Part shown: piece by piece, positions 54,242-63,823 of the stretch
Layout: every line of letters begins with the position of its first letter
Position numbering within the stretch: position 1 is the stretch's first letter
From: Alkalihalobacillus sp. BA299
Lineage (GTDB): Bacteria; Bacillota; Bacilli; Bacillales; Bacillaceae_F
Direction: 5' to 3'
NCBI RefSeq assembly: GCF_017745675.1
Contig: NZ_JAFLJM010000012.1
Location: 1 to 64,000 of the forward strand
DNA: 64,000 nucleotides
The notes under the pieces: generated by a model
The model's input: only the letters and a program-made list of their open reading frames with translations
Told to the model about the DNA's origin: nothing
Databases searched by the model: none
Position numbers and translations under genes: made by a program

Positions 54242-54270
54242 TTGACAATGATACCAAAAGGTACTACAAT
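54242..54270 (+). promoter_or_regulatory. Sigma-A promoter of FbpA-like gene
   Basis: TTGACA (54242-54247), 17 bases, TACAAT (54265-54270). Near-consensus and strong. Expected start near 54277. Confidence 0.82.
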
Positions 54271-54275
54271 ATAAT

Positions 54276-54289
54276 TGAAAGCGTTTACA
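54276..54289 (+). promoter_or_regulatory. CcpA cre box overlapping the transcription start
   Basis: TGAAAGCGTTTACA matches the cre consensus and covers the expected +1 of the preceding promoter, a classical repression position. Confidence 0.8.
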
Positions 54290-54306
54290 TGAGAGGGGTT
54301 ATAATA

Positions 54307-54486
54307 ATGTCTTTTGTAACAAAAAACCTAGTCGATAAAGAACAGCTTATCGATTCCCTTATAAAAAACCAACATTATAAAATGCCTGATGGTCGTCAGT
54401 TTTATGAAGCGTCTGAGCAAGAGTTAAAGACGTTAATATGTTCACATGTCGATAATCAATATGCTTTCTGTGAGATTAACACTTAA
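54307..54486 (+). CDS. FbpA-like small protein
   Basis: 59 residues from ATG at 54307, with GAGAGGGG upstream. An earlier in-frame ATG lies within the cre box. Sequence VDKEQLIDSLIKNQHYKMPD followed by GRQFYEASEQELKTLI matches the Fur-regulated basic protein A pattern (LI..LI..G.YK..DGRQLYELT..EL). It is acidic rather than basic, and regulation appears to be by carbon catabolite control instead of Fur; no Fur box was seen. Function unknown in detail. Confidence 0.65.
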   Translation: MSFVTKNLVDKEQLIDSLIKNQHYKMPDGRQFYEASEQELKTLICSHVDNQYAFCEINT

Positions 54487-54509
54487 ATTTAATTTTAATC
54501 CAAATATAA

Positions 54510-54552
54510 AAGCCTGTATTAATGACATAAATCATTGATACAGGCTTCTTTC
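54510..54552. terminator. Bidirectional terminator
   Basis: AAGCCTGTAT (54510-54519) pairs with ATACAGGCTT (54538-54547), extended by AATGA/TCATT. Lies between convergent FbpA-like gene and rlmN. Confidence 0.85.
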
Positions 54553-54561
54553 ATATCTTCA

Positions 54562-55626
54562 TTAGTTCTGATTTTGTTTAATTTGCTTACTTCTTAACTG
54601 TCCACAAGCAGCATCAATGTCTGTACCATGTTCTTGCCGTACAACACAATTAATACCATTTTTCTTCAATGTATCATAGAATGCCATTACCGCTTCACGT
54701 GAGCTTCTCTGATACTGACTGTGCTCATCAACTGGATTATATGGAATTAGGTTGACATAAGCTAATTTACGACGATCCCCGATGAGATCAGCAAGCTCTT
54801 GAGCATGTTCTCGTTGATCATTTACATCTTTTAATAAAATATACTCTAATGTGATCCTGCGATTTGTCTTTTCGAGATAATAATCAATCGCTTTCATTAA
54901 CTTCTCAATCGGAATCGCTCGATTAATTTTCATAATTCTCGTTCTAAGCTCATTATTTGGTGCATGCAATGAAATCGCTAAGTTTACTTGTAATTTTAAA
55001 TCTGCAAATTTATAAATTTTATCAGAAAGGCCACTTGTAGATACGGTAATATGTCTTGCACCGATAGCAAGACCTTTCTGATCTTTCATGATTTCTAAAA
55101 AGGAAATAAGATTGTCAAAGTTATCAAACGGCTCTCCAATTCCCATTACGACGATGTGACTTACTCTTTCATCTTGTCCTGCTTGGTCGAGATGGTGCTG
55201 AACATTCATAATTTGTTCGACGATTTCGCCACTCGATAAATCACGACTCTTCGTTAATAGTCCGCTTGCACAAAAACTACAGCCAATGTTGCAGCCAACT
55301 TGTGTTGTCACACATACAGACAATCCGTATTTATGTCGCATCAAGACTGTCTCAATTAAGTTTCCATCTTGTAATTTAAACAAAAACTTAACCGTACCAT
55401 CTGCCGCCTCTTGCTTAACGTGCTCTCGTAATGTGTGAATTACAAAGTGATCTTCTAATAATTGAATACACTCTTTATTTATATTCGTCATTTCAGAGAA
55501 ATCGGTTATCCGTTTGCGATATAACCAATCCCATACTTGTTGGGCACGGAACTTCTTATGCCCATGATCCATAAGCCATGACGTCAGTTGCTCTAATGTT
55601 AATCCATAGATGGATTCTTTATTCAT
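54562..55626 (-). CDS. rlmN: 23S rRNA m2A2503 methyltransferase
   Basis: 354 residues, radical-SAM enzyme. Iron-sulfur cysteines Cys112, Cys116 and Cys119 ([12 protein letters not shown]). Other motifs: [51 protein letters not shown] and the C-terminal [16 protein letters not shown] with the methyl-carrier Cys. N-terminal [15 protein letters not shown] binds RNA. Bacilli normally have one rlmN near the stk/prp region, so this may be an additional copy; that cannot be judged from this window. Confidence 0.93.
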   Translation of the reverse strand: MNKESIYGLTLEQLTSWLMDHGHKKFRAQQVWDWLYRKRITDFSEMTNINKECIQLLEDHFVIHTLREHVKQEAADGTVKFLFKLQDGNLIETVLMRHKYGLSVCVTTQVGCNIGCSFCASGLLTKSRDLSSGEIVEQIMNVQHHLDQAGQDERVSHIVVMGIGEPFDNFDNLISFLEIMKDQKGLAIGARHITVSTSGLSDKIYKFADLKLQVNLAISLHAPNNELRTRIMKINRAIPIEKLMKAIDYYLEKTNRRITLEYILLKDVNDQREHAQELADLIGDRRKLAYVNLIPYNPVDEHSQYQRSSREAVMAFYDTLKKNGINCVVRQEHGTDIDAACGQLRSKQIKQNQN

Positions 55627-55794
55627 TTCTTACCCTCTTTTCAAAACGTTAAAATTGAAATTATTCTACATCACGTAGTTTAAATTCGTATCCTATTGTC
55701 TCAAAAAAACTCGATGAAAACAAGAAAGGAGAAAAGTAAACAACAAAACCCCATTCATACTTCAACTTACGCATGTAGAAATTATTTAGCTGCA

Positions 55795-56913
55795 CTAATT
55801 TAAAGAGGGATAAAATGACTTACTATACAAAGTCAAATCCTCAATCCTCGTTCTATTTAATTCAAAACCAATTCCAGCACTAGTAGGCACATGAATATAA
55901 CCTTCTGTCATAGTGACTTCTGGTTCAATAATGTCTTGTTTCCAATAGTGAGAGGAAGGTGCGGTATCACCTGGTAGAGTAAAATTTGCAAGCGACGTTA
56001 TTGCAATATTATGTGCTCTGCCAATTCCAGCCTCAAGCATTCCCCCACACCATACTGGGACATTGTTCTTTTGACATAGGTCATGAATTTTTTTAGATTC
56101 GGTTAATCCACCAACACGCCCTATTTTTAAATTGATAATTTTACAGCTTCCTAACTCAATTGCCTTTCTCGCATCTTCAACGGTGTGAATGCTTTCATCC
56201 AGGCATATCGGTGTGGCTAGCTTTGCCTGTAATTTTGCATGATCTATAATGTCATCACAATCTAGAGGCTGTTCAATCATCATTAAATCAAATTCATCTA
56301 AAGTCTGAAGATGATCAGTATCATTTAATGTATAAGCACAATTAGCATCTGCCATTAATTCAATCTTAGGAAACTCATGGCGAATCGCCTTTAATATATG
56401 ATAATCCCACTCAGGCTTAATCTTTACTTTTATTCGTTTATAACCTTGTTTTAAGTAATTTTCAATTTCAAAAAGTGTGTCTCGTTCCGACCTTTTGATA
56501 CCTACACTTATGCCTACTTCAACTTTATCTTTTACTCCACCCAATGCTTTTGAAAGAGGCATATTTTGTTCTTTAGCATAAAGATCCCATATCGCCCCTT
56601 CAAGTGCAGCTTTTGCATTAAAATTTCTTCGAATAGGCTTAAACCGTTCTGAAACCTCATCAGGATGTTGAATAGCAGTTTGAAAAATTAACGGAATTAA
56701 ATGATCACTCATGATCTGCCAGTTGGTTTTTACGGTTTCTTCATTATATATTGGTTCTTTTATGGATACAGATTCTGCCCAACCCGATAAACCACTTTTA
56801 GAATTCACTTCAACTAGAATAAAGTCTTTATCGATTTCAGTCCCCACACTTGTTGTAAACGGGTTTAATAATTCCATTTTGATTTGCCTTAAAATAATCT
56901 GCTTAATTTCCAT
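55795..56913 (-). CDS. N-acyl/N-succinyl-amino-acid racemase (OSBS/NAAAR family)
   Basis: 372 residues, enolase superfamily. Catalytic Lys162/Lys164 (RIKVKIKPEW), metal ligands Asp189 (MADANCAY), Glu214 (MIEQPLD) and Asp239 (CLDESIHT), and Lys263 (NLKIGRVGGL). This is the MenC/NSAR branch rather than the dipeptide epimerase branch. Genomic context (acyltransferase, M20 deacylase, no men genes) points to N-succinylamino-acid racemase as in Geobacillus kaustophilus. Last gene of a five-gene operon, 5 bases after the GNAT gene. Confidence 0.88.
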   Translation of the reverse strand: MEIKQIILRQIKMELLNPFTTSVGTEIDKDFILVEVNSKSGLSGWAESVSIKEPIYNEETVKTNWQIMSDHLIPLIFQTAIQHPDEVSERFKPIRRNFNAKAALEGAIWDLYAKEQNMPLSKALGGVKDKVEVGISVGIKRSERDTLFEIENYLKQGYKRIKVKIKPEWDYHILKAIRHEFPKIELMADANCAYTLNDTDHLQTLDEFDLMMIEQPLDCDDIIDHAKLQAKLATPICLDESIHTVEDARKAIELGSCKIINLKIGRVGGLTESKKIHDLCQKNNVPVWCGGMLEAGIGRAHNIAITSLANFTLPGDTAPSSHYWKQDIIEPEVTMTEGYIHVPTSAGIGFELNRTRIEDLTLYSKSFYPSLN

Positions 56914-56918
56914 TTATC

Positions 56919-57743
56919 TTATCTCCTTGTATGCTGTTTTTCCAAGTGGTAAAAGTATTGATTTTGGTTTTCAAAGTCCCTAACGATATCATTTACAATC
57001 CAACCTAGGGATAAATAATAAGTAAAGACTTGACGTGTTACTTCTCGCCACTTAAGAGCAATAGCAAAATCTTCTTTTTTAAGTTCTTGATAATTAGAAG
57101 GAACTGGAACCCATAATTCGTTTTGATCTTGCTTTAAATCCACACTTACTGGGATTTGATAACCATTTTGATTGATCGTTTGAATGGTTAAAGGGTAATC
57201 ATTGGTTTTCAGTGGGTTTTTAGACTGCATTATTGATTGCTTAGTACTCCATTCGACTAAAAAGCGATCCGAAGAAATTCCTGAATTTAATTGATCTGGT
57301 ATTTCTCCATAAACATTCTCAAGGTATGTAGTACATATTGCCCCTAGTTTATGAAGATTCAAGTTCCCATTCACCGTTTCTAATGGGTCATAAGTCCATT
57401 TAATAAGATCATAGCCTTTTTCTATCGCTACTTTTTTTTGAGCCCGCTTCAGCTTTTCACCAATCCCACATTTACGATACTTAGGATGAATCCCTAAGGT
57501 ATGAGAATAAAGATATATTTTTCTACCATCAAAACCTGGAAAACTATATTGGAAGCCAATTAGCTCCTCTTTTAGAAAGGCTCCCAAAACAAACCCTCCA
57601 TTTTTTACAGTAGCTACGACTTGAGTGATGGGGGTAGATTCTTTATGACTCCAAATTAATGCTTCTAAATTACGGACACTTTCTAATTCTGTTATCGTTT
57701 GAAGATCTCGAACTGAGATCGATGAAAGAATAGGATTAGTCAA
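56919..57743 (-). CDS. GNAT acyltransferase (COG3375-like), probable amino-acid N-succinyltransferase
   Basis: 274 residues. GNAT core: GGFVLGAFLKEELIGFQYSF, YLYSHTLGIHPKYRKCGIGE carrying the acyl-CoA loop, and WTYDPLETVNGNLNLHKLGA. This large COG3375 type is the acyltransferase repeatedly found beside N-succinylamino-acid racemases, where it succinylates D-amino acids in the D-to-L salvage pathway. The role here is inferred from that association. Tight operon with the racemase (5 bases) and the deacylase (33 bases). Confidence 0.82.
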   Translation of the reverse strand: MTNPILSSISVRDLQTITELESVRNLEALIWSHKESTPITQVVATVKNGGFVLGAFLKEELIGFQYSFPGFDGRKIYLYSHTLGIHPKYRKCGIGEKLKRAQKKVAIEKGYDLIKWTYDPLETVNGNLNLHKLGAICTTYLENVYGEIPDQLNSGISSDRFLVEWSTKQSIMQSKNPLKTNDYPLTIQTINQNGYQIPVSVDLKQDQNELWVPVPSNYQELKKEDFAIALKWREVTRQVFTYYLSLGWIVNDIVRDFENQNQYFYHLEKQHTRR

Positions 57744-57776
57744 GGTTTCTCTCCTTCCTTCTAAAAATAGTAAGGA

Positions 57777-58916
57777 CTACCACTGTTTTCGATCTGCTTC
57801 TATTAACAGTTGCGTCAGTATTTTTATTCCATATAATAAGGCATCTGAATTAAACGTCATGTTTGGATGATGTAATCCAGGCTTTAAGTCGCAACCTAAT
57901 CCAATCATGGTTGCTGAAAGAGCAGGATTTTTCAAGGTATAAAAATGAAAGTCTTCTGCACCTGGAGATACGCAACTTGGTACTAAGTTTTCTTCCCCGA
58001 GAACTGAGACAATAGCTTTTTCAGCAAGACGTATACCTTCATCATTTTTAACAGCAGCAGGAGAATACTCCTCTACTCCTGATTCTATTTCTGTTTCAGT
58101 CAGCTTTGATACGGTTTGAATGATATGTTGGGCTTCTTCAATCAGTGTTGACATTAGATCATTGGATGCTGCTCTAAGATCAAGAGTAAATCGAGCGGTC
58201 TCTGGAATGGAATTCGATGACTCTCCAGCATGCAGTTCTGTCATTTTAATAGAATAAGAGAAATCACTCTTTATACGCAGCTTTTTAATAGCTTGTATTA
58301 ATAGGGCTGCAGCTTCAATCGGATTATTTCCTGCCTCAGGTCTTGCAGCATGAGCTGGAAACCCTTTTATCACACCTTTGATACAAGCCGTTGACCCATG
58401 TAAAATTACAGGTGCAGCCTTCGAAAATGGGATCTCCATCACTGGTCGTAAATGAATTCCACCAAGAAATTTAACATTTTGAAGCACACCATCTTTCAGC
58501 ATTTGCAATGCCCCCTCAGCCTTTTCTTCAGCAGGCTGAAAAATAATTCGAATGGTGTTCGTTGGAAGCGGATAATGTTCTCGTAACGTGATCGCAGTAA
58601 ATAAAGCCATCGTACTATGTGCATCGTGACCACAGGAATGATTTGAACGGACAACTCCATCGACTTCTTGAACTAATGCATCCATATCCGCCCGAATCGA
58701 AATAACCTCCTCTTTCATCCCTTTAATTTCAGCAACTAAGCCAAAATGTTCGTCAAAAGTTCGAACATTAAGGCCAGCATTTAATAGCTTATTTTTAATA
58801 TAAGCAGAGGTTTTTTCTTCTTTCCAGCTAGGTTCCGCAAGCTGATGCAGCTCTTGATAAGTTTGAAGAATTTCTTTTTTTTGCTGGTCAATAAAATAGT
58901 CAAGCTCCATTGACAT
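57777..58916 (-). CDS. M20-family amidohydrolase, probable N-acyl-L-amino-acid deacylase
   Basis: 379 residues. Metal and catalytic motifs: IRADMDALVQE, SCGHDAHSTM (Cys95, His97), QPAEEKAEGALQM and GAEDFHFYT. M20D-type carboxypeptidase/aminoacylase with a dimerisation domain in the middle. In the N-succinylamino-acid route the third enzyme is an L-specific desuccinylase of this class. Start at ATG behind GGAGGAAATTTTAA; a second ATG two codons on is possible. Confidence 0.87.
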   Translation of the reverse strand: MSMELDYFIDQQKKEILQTYQELHQLAEPSWKEEKTSAYIKNKLLNAGLNVRTFDEHFGLVAEIKGMKEEVISIRADMDALVQEVDGVVRSNHSCGHDAHSTMALFTAITLREHYPLPTNTIRIIFQPAEEKAEGALQMLKDGVLQNVKFLGGIHLRPVMEIPFSKAAPVILHGSTACIKGVIKGFPAHAARPEAGNNPIEAAALLIQAIKKLRIKSDFSYSIKMTELHAGESSNSIPETARFTLDLRAASNDLMSTLIEEAQHIIQTVSKLTETEIESGVEEYSPAAVKNDEGIRLAEKAIVSVLGEENLVPSCVSPGAEDFHFYTLKNPALSATMIGLGCDLKPGLHHPNMTFNSDALLYGIKILTQLLIEADRKQW

Positions 58917-58951
58917 TTAAAATTTCCTCCCCCTCACCTTAATCACTCTAT

Positions 58952-60337
58952 TTAAAAAATTAAATGAGCAATCGCGACAACGATTGGTAAAGTTATGATC
59001 GTACGAATTAAGAAAATCAAGATAAGATCTTTAATGCTAATTGGTAGTTTAGATCCTAATAATAAGCCGCCCATTTCAGACATATAAACAAGCTGTGTGA
59101 CAGAAACGCAAGCAATAACAAAGCGCGTTAACTCACTTTCGATCCCGCTTCCGATAACAGCCGGCAAAAACATATCTGCAAAGCCTACAACCATTGTTTG
59201 AGCAGCTGCTTGTGCTTCAGGTACCTGCATCAAGGTTAGGATTGGTTCAAATGGCTTCCCAAGAATCGTGAAAACCGGTGTATATTCTGCAGTAACCAAC
59301 GCTACAGTTCCAATTGCCATAACGATTGGAAGTACGCCAAGCCACATATCCAAGACATTTTGACATCCATCTTTAAAGATCTTTGATACGCGTTCATTTG
59401 TTTGAGCCTTTTTTACGGCCTGATTAATTCCCCATTTCATCGTTGAAATATGAGCAGGTAGGGAATCTTCTACTTTTATTGTAGCCTCTTCATAACAAGA
59501 GTTAGCCTTTCTAGATAGCGGGGGAATTCGTGGCATGATAATGGCGGCAACGAGACCTGCAAAAATAATCGTTAAATAATAATGTATAAAATAGTTTTCT
59601 AGGTTTAAATAAGAAATAACAACGATGGTGAATGTAATTGAAACAACGGAGAATGTAGTTGCAACAACTGCTGCTTCACGCTTTGTATAATACCCTTCCT
59701 CATATTGCTTAGTCGTTAATAACACCCCGATTGTTCCATCTCCAACCCAAGATGCTAAGCAATCTAATGAAGATCGACCTGGCAATTTAAAAACAGGTCT
59801 CATAAATTTCATTAGCAAAGCCCCAAAAAATTCCAGTAACCCAAAGTTTAAAAGAAGGGGTAAAAATAGACCAGCTATAAGAAACGTTGTAAATAGTATT
59901 GGAATTAAATCATAAATTAATAGACCACCAGTATTTTCTGAAAATATCCATTCAAAACCTAATTCATAAAGAGTAATAATCGCAAAAACCATTCCTAAGA
60001 GCCTTGCTACAAACCAAAACTTACTGACATTTAATAATTTATTAAAATATACACTTTCTATAATAAATTTCGGTTTAAATACTAATGCAATGAAAGAGCC
60101 GATAACGGAAAGCGACATGACAGCTATAATAATAGTAGGAATTGCATTTTCGAGAACTGAATTGATTTGATTAGCTAGAAAGGCAACAGGAATTGTAATA
60201 CCATCCTCTGAAGAGATTGGTATCATAAATAACATAATTCCGATGAGGGAAGGGATTAGAAACTTCAAGTAATCGTTGGTAGCAAATGGTTTTTCCTCAA
60301 TGTTCTTCTTTACCTTAACTTGTTCATTCATTTTCAT
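58952..60337 (-). CDS. YjiH-type membrane protein with nucleoside-recognition (gate) domains
   Basis: 461 residues with about ten membrane helices. Contains the two Gate/nucleoside-recognition segments: SLDCLASWVGDGTIGVLLTT and GTVALVTAEYTPVFTILGKP with PAVIGSGIESELTRF. This is the YjiH family, commonly beside amino-acid hydrolases and thought to be transporters. In this operon uptake of D- or N-acylated amino acids is plausible (inference). Ribosome site AGAGGTGG upstream of ATG. Confidence 0.85.
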   Translation of the reverse strand: MKMNEQVKVKKNIEEKPFATNDYLKFLIPSLIGIMLFMIPISSEDGITIPVAFLANQINSVLENAIPTIIIAVMSLSVIGSFIALVFKPKFIIESVYFNKLLNVSKFWFVARLLGMVFAIITLYELGFEWIFSENTGGLLIYDLIPILFTTFLIAGLFLPLLLNFGLLEFFGALLMKFMRPVFKLPGRSSLDCLASWVGDGTIGVLLTTKQYEEGYYTKREAAVVATTFSVVSITFTIVVISYLNLENYFIHYYLTIIFAGLVAAIIMPRIPPLSRKANSCYEEATIKVEDSLPAHISTMKWGINQAVKKAQTNERVSKIFKDGCQNVLDMWLGVLPIVMAIGTVALVTAEYTPVFTILGKPFEPILTLMQVPEAQAAAQTMVVGFADMFLPAVIGSGIESELTRFVIACVSVTQLVYMSEMGGLLLGSKLPISIKDLILIFLIRTIITLPIVVAIAHLIF

Positions 60338-60379
60338 TCCACCTCTTCTTTTTATGATATAAATTCGAGCTTTTTTTAT

Positions 60380-61231
60380 TTACTCTAGAAATAACTCTTG
60401 ATCCGTATAAAGCTGTTCTAATTTTTGTTGACGCAGTGCTATGCTTTCTTTATTTTGATCCTGTATTCCGGCAATAATAATTTCTAGTAAACTGATTACT
60501 GATGCAATAGAATGGTGACCAGAATTCATATGCTCCTCTGTCGTTAGTGTAATATCCGCTAACTGACCTATAGGTGAGAGTTGTAAATTAGTGATAGAAA
60601 TAACTGTAGCTAGTTGTTTTTTTGCCATGTTTACAAGATTAAGAGCTTCTTTTCTATATCTTGGGTAAGAAAAAACGATAGCGACAGAATTTTCATTTAG
60701 TTCAAAAATGTCTTCAGGGGTAAATCCATTTGGGTTTGAGAGAAATACATTTCCTCTTAATTGTTTTAAAGCATAATAAAACCAGTAGCCCGCAGCATAT
60801 GAACTTCCAAATCCACCAATATATACTCTATCTGCTTTGATAATTGAATTTATAGCTTTCCACACTTCATCTCGTTTTAATTGTTTCAATAACTGCTGTA
60901 AAATAAGGACTTCCTGATCAATCACTTTCTCAAAGATATTTTCTCCATTGCCCTCTGATACAACCTCACCCTTACCAATCACTAAGTCTTTATGTAAAAG
61001 CCACTCTTCACGAAGTATTTCCTGCATTTGAGAATAACCACTAAAGCCAAGTGCATACGCTAGCCGAATGACAGTAGTTTCACTTACTCCAACCTTTCGT
61101 CCAACCTGAAACGCTGTAAGTAATACACCTTGATCCATATGCTGAATTAGATATTCAGCCACTTTTTTTTGACCAGGTGATAGCGAAGAAAACCTTTCTT
61201 TAATTGTTTTGATTAACTTTTTTTCGTTCAT
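60380..61231 (-). CDS. RpiR/MurR-family transcriptional regulator
   Basis: 283 residues from the ATG at 61231, with GAGGGGAG 6 bases upstream; a longer frame adds 24 residues without a ribosome site. N-terminal HTH_6 (KKVAEYLIQHMDQGVLLTAF, GVSETTVIRLAYALGFSGYS) and a C-terminal SIS domain (IGGFGSSYAAGYWFYYAL). First gene of the D-amino-acid operon. SIS domains usually bind phosphosugars, so the effector here is uncertain. A 14-bp palindrome at its own promoter suggests autoregulation. Confidence 0.88.
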   Translation of the reverse strand: MNEKKLIKTIKERFSSLSPGQKKVAEYLIQHMDQGVLLTAFQVGRKVGVSETTVIRLAYALGFSGYSQMQEILREEWLLHKDLVIGKGEVVSEGNGENIFEKVIDQEVLILQQLLKQLKRDEVWKAINSIIKADRVYIGGFGSSYAAGYWFYYALKQLRGNVFLSNPNGFTPEDIFELNENSVAIVFSYPRYRKEALNLVNMAKKQLATVISITNLQLSPIGQLADITLTTEEHMNSGHHSIASVISLLEIIIAGIQDQNKESIALRQQKLEQLYTDQELFLE

Positions 61232-61279
61232 ATTGTCTCCCCTCACTTCAAAAGAAGCATTATATACTTCTTTAATGTA

Positions 61280-61308
61280 ATTATAATGCATTATATCCTT
61301 CAATACAA
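61280..61308 (-). promoter_or_regulatory. Promoter and palindromic operator of the rpiR operon
   Basis: On the minus strand TTGTAT (61303-61308), 17 bases, TATAAT (61280-61285). The spacer and -10 hold the perfect palindrome TATAATGCATTATA (61282-61295). A half-site GCATTATATA recurs at about 61257. Likely RpiR binding site. Confidence 0.65.
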
Positions 61309-61515
61309 TGAATATTCTAAAATTTTAAGATTCTAATTATTTAGCTTCTATAAATGGGGGTTTATTACTTATTCTTGGTTTGCGTAACACCTCTTCTTCT
61401 ATAGAAAAATAAAGTCAATAATTCTTTACAAAGTTTGCGTTGTATTATGAACATTTAATTGAAAAAATAGTTATTGTACAAACTACAATACAAACTACAT
61501 TAGGAGCTGAAAAAC

Positions 61516-62166
61516 ATGAATAAATGGGCATTTGTATCTGATTTTGACGGGACGATTTCCAATCAAGATTTTTATTGGTTAGTAATTGAAAAGTATTTTC
61601 CAGAAGGACGTGGACTTTTTAAGAGGTGGAAAGCAGAGGAAGTTCTAGATATCGATTTTTTACGAACCGTTTTCTCGTCGATCCATCAAGATGAACATAA
61701 AATAATTGAAGATATATTATCCATTCCAATTGATAATGGTGTTCCGGAGTTTGTTAGAAAAGTACAAGAATCCAACGGTGATTTTTATGTGTTAAGCGCT
61801 GGCACTAATTATTACATTGATCATTTATTAAAAAAACACGGGATCAAAGACGTCAAAGTCTTTTCAAACGAAGGCTACTTTCAAGAAAAAAACATTCATT
61901 TGACCATTGATGAAACACATCCACATTTTTCAAAGCGATACGGGATTGATAAGTCAAAAGTTATTCAAGAGTTAAAGAAAGAGTACGCTAAGGTCTATTT
62001 TATTGGTGATAGTGAACCAGACAGCCACCCTGCAGCTTACGCTGACTTAACATTCGCTAAAAATGGCCTGCAGGAAATGCTGCGAGAAAGAAATATTCCA
62101 TACGTACCTGTAGAAACATTTAAAGAGGTCGAAAATTATTTAATGTCCAAAGGAGTTCTTGTCTGA
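61516..62166 (+). CDS. MtnX-like HAD phosphatase
   Basis: 216 residues. HAD motif I DFDGTISNQDFYW, motif II VLSAGTNYYI, motif III/IV FIGDSEPDSHPAAYADLTF. Typical of the MtnX (HK-MTPenyl-1-P phosphatase)/SerB-like branch. No methionine-salvage genes are nearby, so the substrate is uncertain. TTAGGAG ribosome site upstream of ATG. A relic of a glycerol-1-phosphate dehydrogenase-like gene follows immediately. Confidence 0.85.
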   Translation: MNKWAFVSDFDGTISNQDFYWLVIEKYFPEGRGLFKRWKAEEVLDIDFLRTVFSSIHQDEHKIIEDILSIPIDNGVPEFVRKVQESNGDFYVLSAGTNYYIDHLLKKHGIKDVKVFSNEGYFQEKNIHLTIDETHPHFSKRYGIDKSKVIQELKKEYAKVYFIGDSEPDSHPAAYADLTFAKNGLQEMLRERNIPYVPVETFKEVENYLMSKGVLV

Positions 62167-62167
62167 T

Positions 62168-62251
62168 GTTAACTCCAGTGACATTTTGGCAGACTTAGAT
62201 ATTATTAAACATGCACCGAAACGCTTTATTTGGGCTGGTGATCTTTTTTAA
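62168..62251 (+). pseudogene. AraM/glycerol-1-phosphate dehydrogenase-like fragment
   Basis: The frame VNSSDILADLDIIKHAP followed by KRFIWAGDLF and a stop matches a short internal piece of AraM-type iron-containing dehydrogenases (LFADLDVIxxAPKRxxxAGFGD), with two residues lost before DLF. No start codon, no continuation. A 27-codon relic. Confidence 0.5.
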
Positions 62252-62716
62252 TTGAATACAACGATTAATTTTTTGAGAGTTTACTATGATGCACCGTTAA
62301 TAGTATGTAACAGAATAAAAATGTTCCTATAAGAGTGAGCATTTTACGCAACCCCTTCCTTACAATTATTCGAGTTAATAGTGATTAAGTTTAAAATTTA
62401 GGTAAACTTCTAATTCAACAACAGACATTTGTTGTAACTGTCTAAATATTAACAATGATTTCAGATAATTGTTATCGGGAAATATCCTGAATTTTATGTT
62501 ATCCATATCCCCTATATTTGAAGAATACTGACTAAGAAAAAAGAGTAATGAATGGATATAAAAGAACTGACTACCTTACTGCAAAGGTAGTCAGTTCGAA
62601 CCATAATGAAAAACCGCACTTTTTAAGATCAGGGGATTCCCTACAAAGCAATTTCATATTTTATGAAATTTTTATCCTACGCCAATTGTTCGTCTCCTTT
62701 TGTGACAGCCGCTTCC
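62252..62716. other. 465-base gene-free region
   Basis: AT-rich, no ORF with a ribosome site. Only the hairpin at 62564 stands out. Confidence 0.45.
62560..62597 (-). terminator. Terminator of the two-component operon
   Basis: GAACTGACTACCTT (62564-62577) pairs perfectly with AAGGTAGTCAGTTC (62584-62597). On the minus strand TTTTATATCC follows. About 120 bases past the kinase stop. Confidence 0.62.
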
Positions 62717-63823
62717 CTATTTTGGCACAATTAATGTAATCGCTGTCCCTATTCCTATTTCAGACTGAATGTTAAAATTGCCATTAATACTTCTTGCACG
62801 TTCTTCCATACTAAAAAGACCTACACCTTTTCCTAGGTCATTTTTATTAAAGCCCATTCCTTTGTCAATAATTGAAACTTCAACTGTATCGTCCTTTTCT
62901 ATCAAATCCACATTTGCTTCTGATACATTTGCATATTTTGCAATATTCGTTAATGCTTCTTGGATGATTCGATAAATCGAAGTTTCTTTTTGCATAGTTA
63001 AACGATGACGCAAATTACTTTTGAAATGGACGGTAATGCCATAGTACTGCGAGAATTTTTCAATATGCCTGTGAATAGCAGGAACTACTCCAAGGTCATC
63101 TAACAAAGAAGGACGTAAATCCCAAGCCATACTTCTTACCTCTTCCATTATTCCCGAAACTTCATTACGAAGTTTCTCTATCGAAGAATAGTTTTGCTCA
63201 CTCATCATCCGATCCATATGGATAATTAATGAAAAAAGACTTTGTCCTATTCCATCATGAAGTTCACGTGAAAAACGTTTACGTTCCTCTTCCTGGATTT
63301 CCATGACACGATTCATCATAACCTTAATTTCTTCTTCTGCTTTTTTTAACTGAGTCACTTCATTACGTATCGCTAAATACTGGTATGGTTCGCCGGTACG
63401 TGATAAAAAAGGAACAATCGTAGTATTCACCCAATAAAAGGATCCATCCTTAGCTTTATTTTTAATCTCGCCATGCCATACCTTTCCTGATGAGATCGTA
63501 TCCCATAAGTTCTTCATAAATGCTTTGTCATGATAACCAGAATTTATAATTCGATGATCTTGTCCGATTAACTCAGCTTTATTGTACTTTGAAATCTTGC
63601 AAAATGTCTCGTTAACATATTTGATTTTACCTTTAGGATCTGTAATCGCTACAATGGAGGATTCATCTAATGCGAATCTAAGGTCTGTTAATTCTTTTAG
63701 AGAACGCTTTAATTCATCACGAAACTTATGATCTTCGATATGACTATCAATCTGAAGCAAGAGACTGTCTTCATTTTGTTTACTAACTTCATATTGACTG
63801 TCAAAGGCTCCTTCTTTAGTCAA
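62717..63823 (-). CDS. PAS-domain sensor histidine kinase (NarL/DegS type)
   Basis: 368 residues, no membrane helix, so cytoplasmic. A short coiled N-terminus, a PAS domain ([20 protein letters not shown] through YLAIRNEV, residues 57-155), then HisKA_3 with His189 ([16 protein letters not shown]) and HATPase ([33 protein letters not shown]). Starts at TTG overlapping the response-regulator stop codon by 8 bases, so the pair is translationally coupled. The PAS type ([20 protein letters not shown]) resembles redox or oxygen sensing PAS domains; the signal is unknown. Confidence 0.9.
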   Translation of the reverse strand: MTKEGAFDSQYEVSKQNEDSLLLQIDSHIEDHKFRDELKRSLKELTDLRFALDESSIVAITDPKGKIKYVNETFCKISKYNKAELIGQDHRIINSGYHDKAFMKNLWDTISSGKVWHGEIKNKAKDGSFYWVNTTIVPFLSRTGEPYQYLAIRNEVTQLKKAEEEIKVMMNRVMEIQEEERKRFSRELHDGIGQSLFSLIIHMDRMMSEQNYSSIEKLRNEVSGIMEEVRSMAWDLRPSLLDDLGVVPAIHRHIEKFSQYYGITVHFKSNLRHRLTMQKETSIYRIIQEALTNIAKYANVSEANVDLIEKDDTVEVSIIDKGMGFNKNDLGKGVGLFSMEERARSINGNFNIQSEIGIGTAITLIVPK

